Below are positions 7,943 through 14,628 of a DNA stretch of 36,445 nt, one piece after another (position 1 is the first letter of the stretch; the number at the start of each line of letters is the position of its first letter). The stretch comes from a bacterium (GTDB lineage: Bacteria > Verrucomicrobiota > Verrucomicrobiia > Limisphaerales > UBA11358). Where the stretch lies: the NCBI GenBank assembly GCA_021780375.1, contig JAJXYT010000141.1, forward strand, positions 1-36,445, read 5' to 3'. Made by a program: the position numbers and the translations under genes. The notes beneath the pieces were generated by a model that saw only the letters and a list, made by a program, of their open reading frames with translations, ran no database searches and was not told the origin of the DNA.

Positions 7943-8022
7943 GGTGGGGCGAGGCTACCGACGAGCCGTCGCCCTTTGCTTTGGCGTGCCGAGGTCCGGC
8001 TCGCGAGGACGCTCGCCCCACC
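7943..8022. repeat. Palindromic intergenic repeat, family B copy 1
   Basis: Starts GGTGGGGCGAGGCTACCGAC and ends GCTCGCCCCACC, with GACGAGCC and GGCTCGCGAGGAC as inner arms. Related elements lie at 29594-29700 and 31818-31866, all intergenic. It occupies the gap between the S41-like gene and the second sigma gene. Confidence 0.75.
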
Positions 8023-8081
8023 GGAATGGCAACAAGGTTCTGCCAGAACTCGCGGCTCGCGAACCAAAGCTTCCTGATTTT

Positions 8082-8104
8082 TGTCGGATTTCCGCCGTGG
8101 GCGG
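8082..8104 (+). promoter_or_regulatory. Shared sigma-gene promoter-like motif, copy 2
   Basis: TGTCGGATTT at 8082-8091 and GGCGG at 8100-8104, 18 bp start to start, 18 bp before the ATG at 8123. Same arrangement as at 10613 and 14600. Confidence 0.6.
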
Positions 8105-8122
8105 CGATATACTTTTAAAAGC

Positions 8123-9778
8123 ATGACAAGCGATTTGGATTTGCTGCGGCAATTTGCTCGCGAAAATGCGCAGGACGCGTTTGGCGAAATCGTCCGGCGC
8201 CATCTGAATCTGGTGTATTCCGCGGCGCTGCGCCAGGTCCGGTCGCCGCAACTGGCCGAAGAAGTCGCCCAATCCGTCTTCGCCGACCTCGCGCGCAGCG
8301 TCGGCAAAATCCTGCATGGCGGCGACGCCTCGTCGCCAAAAACTCTGACGCCGTGGCTTTACGCCGTCACGCGCCGGACCGCGATTGACGTGGTCCGCAA
8401 GGAATCGCGCCGGCAGTTGCGCGAACAAATCGCCGTGGAGATGAACAATATGAACGCGACTGCCAATGAATGGACGCAAATCGAACCGCTGCTCGACGAC
8501 GCGATGGCTGCGCTGGACGAAACCGACCGCAGCGCGGTTTTGCTCCGTTATTTTGAAAACAAAAGCCTGCGCGAAGTTGGCGAAGCGCTGAACGCATCCG
8601 AGGACGCCGCTCAAAAGCGCGTGAGCCGCGCCGTTGAACGGCTGCGCGAATTTTTTACAAAACGCAACGTGACGATTGGCGCGAGCGGACTGGCCGTTTT
8701 GATCTCCGGCAACGCCGTCCAATCCGCGCCAATCGGATTGGCCGGTGCCATTTCCACTGCCGTCGCTCTTGCCGGGACTACTGTTTCAACTTCAACTGCA
8801 ATCGCCGCAACCAAAGTTATCGCCATGACTACATTGCAAAAAACAGTTATCGGAGCGGCGCTCGCCGCGGCCGTTGGAACCGGAGCTTACGAAGCGCATC
8901 AAGCCTCGCAATTGCAAGGGCAAGTCCAGACGCTTCAGCAACAGCAAGCGCCGCTCGCCGAACAAATCCGTGAATTGCAGCGCGAGCGCGATGATGCGAC
9001 GAACCAAGTGGCCGGGTTGCTGGCGGAAATCGCTCAATTGAAGTCCAACTCAAATGAAAATGAACTTCTCAAATTGCGCAGTGAAGTAACGAAGCTGCAA
9101 AATCAAGCAAACGATCCAACGGCTGTTGCCGCAAAGGACTGGCTGGAGCGATTCAACCAGCTCAAACAATGGGCGGAGCAAAACCCCGCGGCTGCGATCC
9201 CGGAATTTCAGCTTCTTACCAAGCAGGATTGGCTGAACGCAGCCCAAAAACCGCTCAATACCGACGTGGATTATCGCCGCGCCATGAGTTCTTTGCGGGG
9301 CGCTGCGGGAAGCAAATTTGAGAACATGCTAGAGCAAGCGTTAGCCAAGTATATGCAAGCCAACAACGGGCAATTCCCCACCGCTCTCTCCCAACTTGAG
9401 TCCTTCTTCGATTCGCCGGTGGATGAAGACATTTTACAACGGTGGGAAATCGTATCGTCAAAAGGCGTTCCCGGTTTCGGTGCGCCGCCAGGAGAAAACA
9501 TAATAACCGAAAAAACAGCCGTGGACGACTTCCTGGATTCGCGCATCATCATTGGTCCAGGCGGAGGTTATACCGTTGGAGATTGGCTATCCGGAGAACT
9601 CGCGGATACTTTGTTTCCCGTTTACCGAGCGTTTGACAAGGCAAATCCGCAATCAAATGGCCCATTACAATTTCAAAATATTAAACCTTCCCAATATCTG
9701 CCCTACGCGACAACGCCGGCACAACGAGCCGCCGTCCAAAAGCTGATCGAGCAACAGCAGTTGCGGTCAGCACCGTAG
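8123..9778 (+). CDS. Membrane-tethered ECF-like sigma factor 2
   Basis: 551 residues. Region 2 is at ~8-75 (FGEIVRRHLNLVYSAALRQV, LAEEVAQSVFADLARSV) and region 4 at ~135-185 (RSAVLLRYFENKSLREVGEAL, AQKRVSRAVERLREFF). The block NVTIGASGLAVLISGNAVQS is shared almost word for word with sigma factors 3 and 4. A transmembrane segment (~245-262, TVIGAALAAAVGTGAY) and a Gln/Glu-rich coiled coil (~265-340) follow. A shared C-terminal module ends in ALAKYMQANNGQFPTALSQL then DSPVDEDILQRW; a diverged second copy may form the last 50 residues. The start is ATG 8123, directly after the conserved promoter-like motif. A membrane-anchored design suggests self-regulation by an outer or membrane domain; no separate anti-sigma gene is adjacent. 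Confidence 0.85.
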   Translation: MTSDLDLLRQFARENAQDAFGEIVRRHLNLVYSAALRQVRSPQLAEEVAQSVFADLARSVGKILHGGDASSPKTLTPWLYAVTRRTAIDVVRKESRRQLREQIAVEMNNMNATANEWTQIEPLLDDAMAALDETDRSAVLLRYFENKSLREVGEALNASEDAAQKRVSRAVERLREFFTKRNVTIGASGLAVLISGNAVQSAPIGLAGAISTAVALAGTTVSTSTAIAATKVIAMTTLQKTVIGAALAAAVGTGAYEAHQASQLQGQVQTLQQQQAPLAEQIRELQRERDDATNQVAGLLAEIAQLKSNSNENELLKLRSEVTKLQNQANDPTAVAAKDWLERFNQLKQWAEQNPAAAIPEFQLLTKQDWLNAAQKPLNTDVDYRRAMSSLRGAAGSKFENMLEQALAKYMQANNGQFPTALSQLESFFDSPVDEDILQRWEIVSSKGVPGFGAPPGENIITEKTAVDDFLDSRIIIGPGGGYTVGDWLSGELADTLFPVYRAFDKANPQSNGPLQFQNIKPSQYLPYATTPAQRAAVQKLIEQQQLRSAP

Positions 9779-9803
9779 GTGGCACATTTCGGTTATTTCG
9801 CGG

Positions 9804-9887
9804 TCAGAACGCCTTCGCCGCGATGTCGCGGCGGAAATGCGCGCCGTCGAAATGGATTTTCTCCCCGGCGGCGTAGGCGGCGGCTTG
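9804..9887 (-). repeat. purD 3'-end copy P1 with stop codon
   Basis: The minus strand encodes AAAYAAGEKIHFDGAHF, then RRDIAAKAF and TGA, matching the C-terminus of purD at 16396-16490 (AAYAAAEKICFEGAQF, RRDIAAKALE). Most differences are at third codon positions. It is nearly identical to P3 (13901) and differs clearly from native purD. It contains the dyad CGCCGCGACATCGCGGCG. Confidence 0.92.
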
Positions 9888-9901
9888 ACGGGCGGGCATG
9901 G

Positions 9902-9919
9902 CTGTCTTAAACTGTCTTA
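9902..9919 (+). promoter_or_regulatory. Tandem CTGTCTTA repeats before the RHH antitoxin
   Basis: Two exact CTGTCTTA copies start 10 bp apart (9902 and 9912), one helical turn, and end one base before the antitoxin ATG at 9921. RHH antitoxins bind tandem half-sites, so this is a plausible autoregulatory operator. Confidence 0.5.
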
Positions 9920-9920
9920 C

Positions 9921-10139
9921 ATGAGAGCGACGTTGACCATCAGCCTGCCGCTTGCGCTGCGGCGAAATGTTTCGCGCGCTGCCAAGAGCCAGCGCGTGAC
10001 TGAGAGCGAGTTCGTGCGCGATGCCGTGCGCCGCCGGCTGGCACTGGATCGCTTTCGCGGGCTGCGGGATCGCGCGCAGGCGCAAGCCGAGGCGCAGGGC
10101 ATCTACACCGACGAAGACGTTTTCAAAATCGTTTCGTGA
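9921..10139 (+). CDS. Ribbon-helix-helix antitoxin
   Basis: 72 residues from ATG 9921; longer in-frame versions only translate repeat P1. The N-terminus MRATLTISLPLALRRNV is a typical RHH beta strand, followed by helices containing SEFVRDAVRRRLALDRF. The charged tail (RAQAQAEAQGIYTDEDVF) is the expected toxin-binding segment. It overlaps the PIN toxin start by 4 nt (GTGA). It forms the 660-bp module between purD copies P1 and P2. Confidence 0.85.
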   Translation: MRATLTISLPLALRRNVSRAAKSQRVTESEFVRDAVRRRLALDRFRGLRDRAQAQAEAQGIYTDEDVFKIVS

Positions 10140-10540
10140 GGGTTTTGTTCGACACGAATGTCCTGGCATCCGCCTTCACTTCATCCGGGCTTTGTCATCT
10201 GGCTTACGAACGCGCGATTATCCGCGCCGATCTCATCACCGCCCCGCGCTTGCTGGATGAACTTCAGCGCACGCTGGCCAACAAGATGAAAATCGAGGTC
10301 GGACTTGCCGGCGAAATCCGCGCGGAGTTGGAAACTGAACTGGAAATCATCGAGCCGGAAGCGCTGCCAGAACCCATTTGCCGTGACAAAGACGATGACT
10401 GGGTGCTGGCCACGGCCCTGGCTGGCAAAGCCGGCATCATCGTTTCCGGTGACAAGGACCTGCTCACGCTCAAGGAATTTGGCGGAATCAAAATCCTTAC
10501 GCCCCGGCAGTTTGTGGAACTGATTAACGCGCAAAAATAG
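10136..10540 (+). CDS. PIN-family toxin (COG1569-like)
   Basis: 134 residues from GTG 10136. PIN-domain acidic residues are D6 (RVLFDTNVLASAF), E42 (APRLLDELQRTL), D88 (RDKDDDWVLATAL) and D106/D108 (VSGDKDLL). The ending IKILTPRQFVELI is typical of the 'toxin component, PIN family' group. Probably an endoribonuclease neutralised by the upstream RHH protein, with which it is translationally coupled. It is not closely similar to the VapC-like toxin at 2820-3242, so the two modules were acquired separately. Confidence 0.88.
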   Translation: MRVLFDTNVLASAFTSSGLCHLAYERAIIRADLITAPRLLDELQRTLANKMKIEVGLAGEIRAELETELEIIEPEALPEPICRDKDDDWVLATALAGKAGIIVSGDKDLLTLKEFGGIKILTPRQFVELINAQK

Positions 10541-10550
10541 TTTGCTGCAT

Positions 10551-10593
10551 CGCCTTCGCCGCGATGTCACGGCGGAAATGCGCGCCGTCGAAA
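10551..10593 (-). repeat. purD 3'-end copy P2 (short)
   Basis: About 43 bp encoding SFDGAHFRRDIAAKA on the minus strand, one base different from P1 and P3 over the shared core and lacking the 5' half of the longer copies. It lies between the RHH/PIN pair and sigma factor 3. Confidence 0.85.
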
Positions 10594-10612
10594 GAAATGT
10601 TCACCATTTCTC

Positions 10613-10634
10613 TGTCCGATTTTAGCAATGGCGG
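10613..10634 (+). promoter_or_regulatory. Shared sigma-gene promoter-like motif, copy 3
   Basis: TGTCCGATTT at 10613-10622 and GGCGG at 10630-10634, 17 bp start to start, 14 bp before the GTG start at 10649. Confidence 0.58.
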
Positions 10635-10648
10635 TTACTGTTCAATGA

Positions 10649-12220
10649 GTGAATCATCTGACCGACCAACAGCTCCTGCGCGATTATGCCGGGCACCGGT
10701 CGGAGGCCGCTTTTGCGGAAATTGTGCGGCGGCACGTTGACCTGGTTTATTCCGCGGCGTTGCGCATGGTTTGCGATGCGCACCTGGCCGAAGACGTGAC
10801 GCAAGGGGCTTTCGTGGCCTTGGCCCAGAATGCCCGGCGACTCACGGATCATCCCGTCCTATCCGGCTGGCTGCATCGCACGGCACAGAACCTCGCGGCG
10901 AACGTCGTTCGTTCCGATGTCCGTCGCCGCGCCCGCGAACAGGAGGCCGTTACCATGAACGAATTGCTCGCCGCCGGACCTGAAACTAATTGGGAAGCCA
11001 TTGCGCCGCATCTTGACGCCGCGCTAAGTGAATTGAGTGAGGCCGACCGTGACGTTGTGCTGCTCCGATATTTTGAGAAGAAATCCGCACAGGAAATGGC
11101 CGGCCTGCTCGGCATCAGCGATGAAGCTGTGCAAAAGCGCGTAAGCCGCGCTGTGGAACGGCTCCGCGAATTTTTCTCAAAACAAAAGATTACGATTGGC
11201 GCAAGCGGACTGGCCGTTTTGTTTTCCGCCAACGCCGTCCAGTCCGCGCCGATTGGAATGGCCGCTACGATTACCGCTGCCGCCCTTCTGACGGGGACGG
11301 CAGTCTCGACTTCAACCGCCATCGCCACAACGAATGCTATTGCCATGACTACACTCCAAAAAACCATCGTTGCCGCGATGCTCACCGCCGCCGTTGGAAC
11401 CGGAGTTTACGAAGCGCATCAAGCCTCCCAAATGCGCGGGCAAGTCCAAACCCTCCAGCAACAGCAAGCGACGCTGGCCGAACAAATGCGCCAGTTGCAG
11501 CACGAACGCGATGACGCGACCAACCGGTTGGCCGGATTGTTTGCGGAAAACGAACAATTGCAGTCGGGTCAGAACGAAACCGAGCTATTGAAATTGCGCA
11601 GCGAAGTCGGAAGCCTGCGAAACGATTCTCAAGAATTAGCGCAATTGAGGTCGGCGATCACAAACGACCCGGCGGAATCCGCCGCGAAATCCTGGCTGAA
11701 TCGCGTCAGCAACCTCAAGCAAAGACTGGAGCAAATGCCGAACAGGAAAATTCCAGAAATGCAGTTTCTCACGGATCAGGATTGGCTGCGAATCACCAGC
11801 ACAGGCAATTTCGACACGGACGCTGATGTTCGTCGCGCCTTGTGCCATCTTCGCGAGGACGCCAAGGAATACCTTGCGCCCTTGATCGGGAAGGCGTTAG
11901 GCAAGTATGTCGCGGCGAACGCCGGCAGTTTGCCGACCGAGGTTTCGCAACTGGCGGCGTATTTCGAGCCCCCGATTGACGATTCCATCCTTCAGCGGTA
12001 CCAAATGTTAAAGACCGGCGACGCGAGTAACTTATCAATGAACGAAATGGTCATTGGCGAGAGGGGACCGCCGGTCGATAACGAATACGACACGGTCTTC
12101 CAAATCGGACTTGGCGGCTATAGATCGGAAGGGGTCGGCAATATCCATGCTACCAGCATGGGCAATTTCAGTGCCAGTTGGCATTACGATCCCAGATTCG
12201 ACCGGACTCTGGACAAGTAG
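10649..12220 (+). CDS. Membrane-tethered ECF-like sigma factor 3
   Basis: 523 residues from GTG 10649. An ATG 4 bp upstream is out of frame and closes at 10738. Region 2: FAEIVRRHVDLVYSAALRMV and LAEDVTQGAFVALAQNA. Region 4: RDVVLLRYFEKKSAQEMAGL and VQKRVSRAVERLREFF. The ITIGASGLAVLFSANAVQS block, a membrane helix near 240-258 (TIVAAMLTAAVGTGVY) and a QTLQQQQ coiled coil match sigma factors 2 and 4. The C-terminal module has ALGKYVAANAGSLPTEVSQL and EPPIDDSILQRYQML; this occurs once here. It lies between purD copies P2 and P3 and converges on the broken permease. Confidence 0.85.
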   Translation: MNHLTDQQLLRDYAGHRSEAAFAEIVRRHVDLVYSAALRMVCDAHLAEDVTQGAFVALAQNARRLTDHPVLSGWLHRTAQNLAANVVRSDVRRRAREQEAVTMNELLAAGPETNWEAIAPHLDAALSELSEADRDVVLLRYFEKKSAQEMAGLLGISDEAVQKRVSRAVERLREFFSKQKITIGASGLAVLFSANAVQSAPIGMAATITAAALLTGTAVSTSTAIATTNAIAMTTLQKTIVAAMLTAAVGTGVYEAHQASQMRGQVQTLQQQQATLAEQMRQLQHERDDATNRLAGLFAENEQLQSGQNETELLKLRSEVGSLRNDSQELAQLRSAITNDPAESAAKSWLNRVSNLKQRLEQMPNRKIPEMQFLTDQDWLRITSTGNFDTDADVRRALCHLREDAKEYLAPLIGKALGKYVAANAGSLPTEVSQLAAYFEPPIDDSILQRYQMLKTGDASNLSMNEMVIGERGPPVDNEYDTVFQIGLGGYRSEGVGNIHATSMGNFSASWHYDPRFDRTLDK

Positions 12221-12290
12221 TTCTCTGCTTGTCATCCACTTTACCCCTCCCGCACGGCGCCAGAACGTCTTGGTGGGATGTGTACCGTAT

Positions 12291-13836
12291 TCAGGAATTT
12301 CTGCTGGTGGCTGAACTCAGCTGGCTGCGCCGCAATCCGTAGGGAAAGTAGATCAGCAGTCCAAATCCGAGCCAGAGAATGAAGCGCCACCAGGTTACGC
12401 GCGGCAACTGGGCCATCAGCCAGCCGCAGGAAAGGATCGCGGCCAACGGTACCCACGGACACAGCTGCGCGCAACGACCGCCGGCGGTCGGGGTCCGTGT
12501 GCCGCAGAACCAAAATGCCGGCTGCCACCAGCACGAAGGCGAAAAGCGTGCCGATGTTGCAGAGCTCGACCACTTCATTAATGTTCATGACGCCCGCAAA
12601 GCCCGCCACCAGGACCCCGGTCAGGATGGTCGTCACGTGCGGCGTGCGGTGCCGCGGATGGACCTTTGCTGCCCAGGCCGACAACAAACCGTCGCGCGCC
12701 ATGCTGAAAAAAATGCGCGGTTGGCCGAGTTGAAAAACGAACAGCACCGAGGTGTTCGCCACCAGCGCTCCGACCGAGATAATGCCGACCGCCCAGTTCA
12801 GTCCCAGCCCCGAAAACGCCATGGCCAGTGGCTCGGCGGTGTCCAATTGGTTCCCGTGCATAAGGCCGGTCAGCACCACCGCCACCACGAAGTAGAGGAC
12901 GGTGCAAATGGCGAGGCTGGCGAGAATGCCGATCGGCACGTTTCGCTGCGGCTGGCGGGTTTCCTCGGCTGCGGTCGAAACCGCGTCAAAACCGATATAG
13001 CCAAAAAAGATGATCACGGCCGCACTGGTGATGTCGGCCCAGCCGTTGGGCGCGAACGGCGTCCAATTCTCCAGCTTCACGTAGAACGCGCCCAACGCCA
13101 TGAAGAAAACGAGGATGACGAGCTTCACGATCACCATCGCCGAATTGAACCAGGAGCTTTCGCGAATGCCGCGGACCAGATTCCAGGTCAACAGCATCAC
13201 AATGCTGAACGCGCGCACATTGAAGATGAGCGGCACACCGGCGAGGCGCGGCGCATCGGCAAACGCCTGGCCCGCCAGTCGCACACCCGCGTCCAGGGTC
13301 GCCGGACCGGCGCCGGCGGCCTTGGCGGCGGCGACCTACCTCGCCGCCTGCAGGGCGGAGCGAAAATCCACGCCCAGCCATAATGGCCGGTGGAGGCCAA
13401 ACCCGCGCAGCAGTTCCTGAAAGTATCCTGACCACGAGATCGCCACCGCGATGTTGCCGACGGCGTATTCGAGGATGAGGTCCCAACCGATAATCCACGC
13501 GACCAACTCGCCCAGCGTGACGTAAGCATAGCTATAAGCCAAACCCGATACCGGCACCATGGCGGCGAATTCCGCGTAGCACAGCCCCGCGAAGCCGCAC
13601 GCGATCGCCGACACCACAAATGACAGAATGATCGCCGGACCGGCGCCGGCCTGGTCCGTGCCGCCCGCCACTGCGGCGACGATGGAGGAGAAAATACCGG
13701 CGCCGATAACCGCCCCCACCCCGAGCAGCAGCAGGTGCACCGGGCCGAGCGCGGGTTTGAGTTGAAATTGCGGGGCAATCGTCTCCGCGGCCTGTTGGTC
13801 GAGCGACTTGCAGCGAAAGAGGCGGGAAAGCATCAT
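12291..13836 (-). pseudogene. Broken APC-family (cationic amino-acid-type) permease
   Basis: The two halves of the gene lie in one frame, separated by a single TAG (complement of 13336-13338) in the sequence FRSALQAAR-stop-VAAAKAAG. A second lesion, a one-base shift near 12470-12490, moves the C-terminus into another frame (CPWVPLAAILSCGW ... LIYFPYGLRRSQL). The start is likely MMLSRLFRCKSLDQ. The family signature GVGAVIGAGIFSSIV is intact, with ~12 hydrophobic segments and FFGYIGFDAVSTAAEETRQP. The full length of ~500 codons fits CAT-type permeases. Two independent lesions argue for a real pseudogene, although sequencing error cannot be excluded. It shares the P2-P3 interval with sigma factor 3. 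Confidence 0.85.
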
Positions 13837-13900
13837 CGCGTCAAATGGCCGGACAACCGACATGCACTATCCACGTCATCGAAAAATATTCTCGTGGCCA

Positions 13901-13986
13901 AAACGCTTTCGCCGCGATGTCGCGGCGGAAATGCGCGCCGTCGAAATGGATTTTCTCCCCGGCGGCGTAGGCGGCGGTTTGCGCGG
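13901..13986 (-). repeat. purD 3'-end copy P3
   Basis: The minus strand encodes QTAAYAAGEKIHFDGAHF then RRDIAAKAF, without a stop. It is almost identical to P1 (two or three differences) and differs from native purD at many synonymous sites and four residues. It lies between the permease pseudogene and the decayed toxin-antitoxin pair. Confidence 0.92.
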
Positions 13987-14032
13987 GTATCGTAGCGTTG
14001 ACCGCATTGACACATCCGGCTACCTTGGGTTC

Positions 14033-14362
14033 GTGCGGCACGAACTCACGGATGAAATTAGCCGGTCGCTGGGCCGTCGCGTGGCGGAGCGGTTGAGCCA
14101 ACAGCCGGAATTGCTTCAGGTCGCCCGCGACAATCTGGACCGCTGGAGCCGACGCAACGCGAGCGTCCCCAGCCTGCTGCGTTGCTACGCGGAATGGCGC
14201 GCGATTTTGGAGCGTCCGCTGGAAGAGATTTGCAGTCTTCTGAATTCCGACAGCGAGGAAGCCCGCCGGTTGCGCCAGAACTCGCCCTTCGCCGGCGTGT
14301 TAAGCCCGCGGGAAGTCTGGGAGTTGAAGCGGCGTTTCCGTCATGAAACGGCCGCAGCTTGA
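14033..14362 (+). CDS. Small antitoxin-like protein of a decayed nucleotidyltransferase-type pair
   Basis: About 109 residues from GTG 14033; upstream in-frame codons translate repeat P3. It contains RRVAERLSQQPELLQVARDN, CYAEWRAILERPLEEICSLL, and RQNSPFAGVLSPREVWELKR. I recognise the pattern as the small partner gene that precedes a nucleotidyltransferase-like protein in many bacterial two-gene modules. The following frame begins MKRPQLEHIIRAA inside this gene's 3' end, as expected for such a pair. A TTGACC...TACCTT pair (13998 and 14021, 17-bp spacer) could be its promoter. The partner is truncated, so the gene is probably an orphan. Function is by analogy. Confidence 0.6.
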   Translation: MRHELTDEISRSLGRRVAERLSQQPELLQVARDNLDRWSRRNASVPSLLRCYAEWRAILERPLEEICSLLNSDSEEARRLRQNSPFAGVLSPREVWELKRRFRHETAAA

Positions 14363-14463
14363 ACATATCATCCGCGCCGCCGCCCCGGCATCACGGGTGC
14401 GACAGAAATCGTCGTCATCGGCAGCCAGGCGGTGCTGGGGCAGTTTGAACCGCTAATGCAGCG
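14343..14463 (+). pseudogene. Truncated, frameshifted nucleotidyltransferase-like toxin
   Basis: It starts at ATG 14343 (MKRPQLEHIIRAAA), overlapping the partner gene by 20 nt. After ~14 codons a one-base shift is needed to continue into ITGATEIVVIGSQAVLGQFE (from 14390), the start of a nucleotidyltransferase fold. The original frame stops at 14454-14456. Coding similarity ends where purD copy P4 begins (about 14465), so most of the gene is gone. Confidence 0.7.
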
Positions 14464-14464
14464 A

Positions 14465-14543
14465 AACACCTTCGCCGCGAATGTCGCGGTGGAAGTGTGC
14501 GTCGTCGAAATGAATTTTCTCCACGGCAACGCAGGCGGCGGTG
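14465..14543 (-). repeat. purD 3'-end copy P4 (degenerate)
   Basis: The minus strand reads CVAVEKIHFDDAHFHRDI, then a one-base insertion shifts the remaining AAKVF. It is clearly purD-derived but the most decayed copy, so probably the oldest. It separates the toxin remnant from sigma factor 4. Confidence 0.85.
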
Positions 14544-14599
14544 GGTGCATTTCTCACCCCCCTGGCCAACAACGTCTTACCTGAATGGTTGAAAAACTT

Positions 14600-14621
14600 T
14601 GTCGGATTTTTACCGGGGCGG
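14600..14621 (+). promoter_or_regulatory. Shared sigma-gene promoter-like motif, copy 4
   Basis: TGTCGGATTT at 14600-14609 and GGCGG at 14617-14621, 17 bp start to start, 7 bp before ATG 14629. Such a short distance would give a nearly leaderless mRNA. Confidence 0.6.
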
Positions 14622-14628
14622 TTGTTTA

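Noticed and set aside
10645-10740. ATG start for sigma factor 3
   Set aside because: The ATG at 10645 is in a different frame that stops after 31 codons; the sigma frame starts at GTG 10649.
13808-14032. Longer version of the small antitoxin-like protein
   Set aside because: The extension is the plus-strand reading of purD copy P3 and therefore not a real N-terminus.
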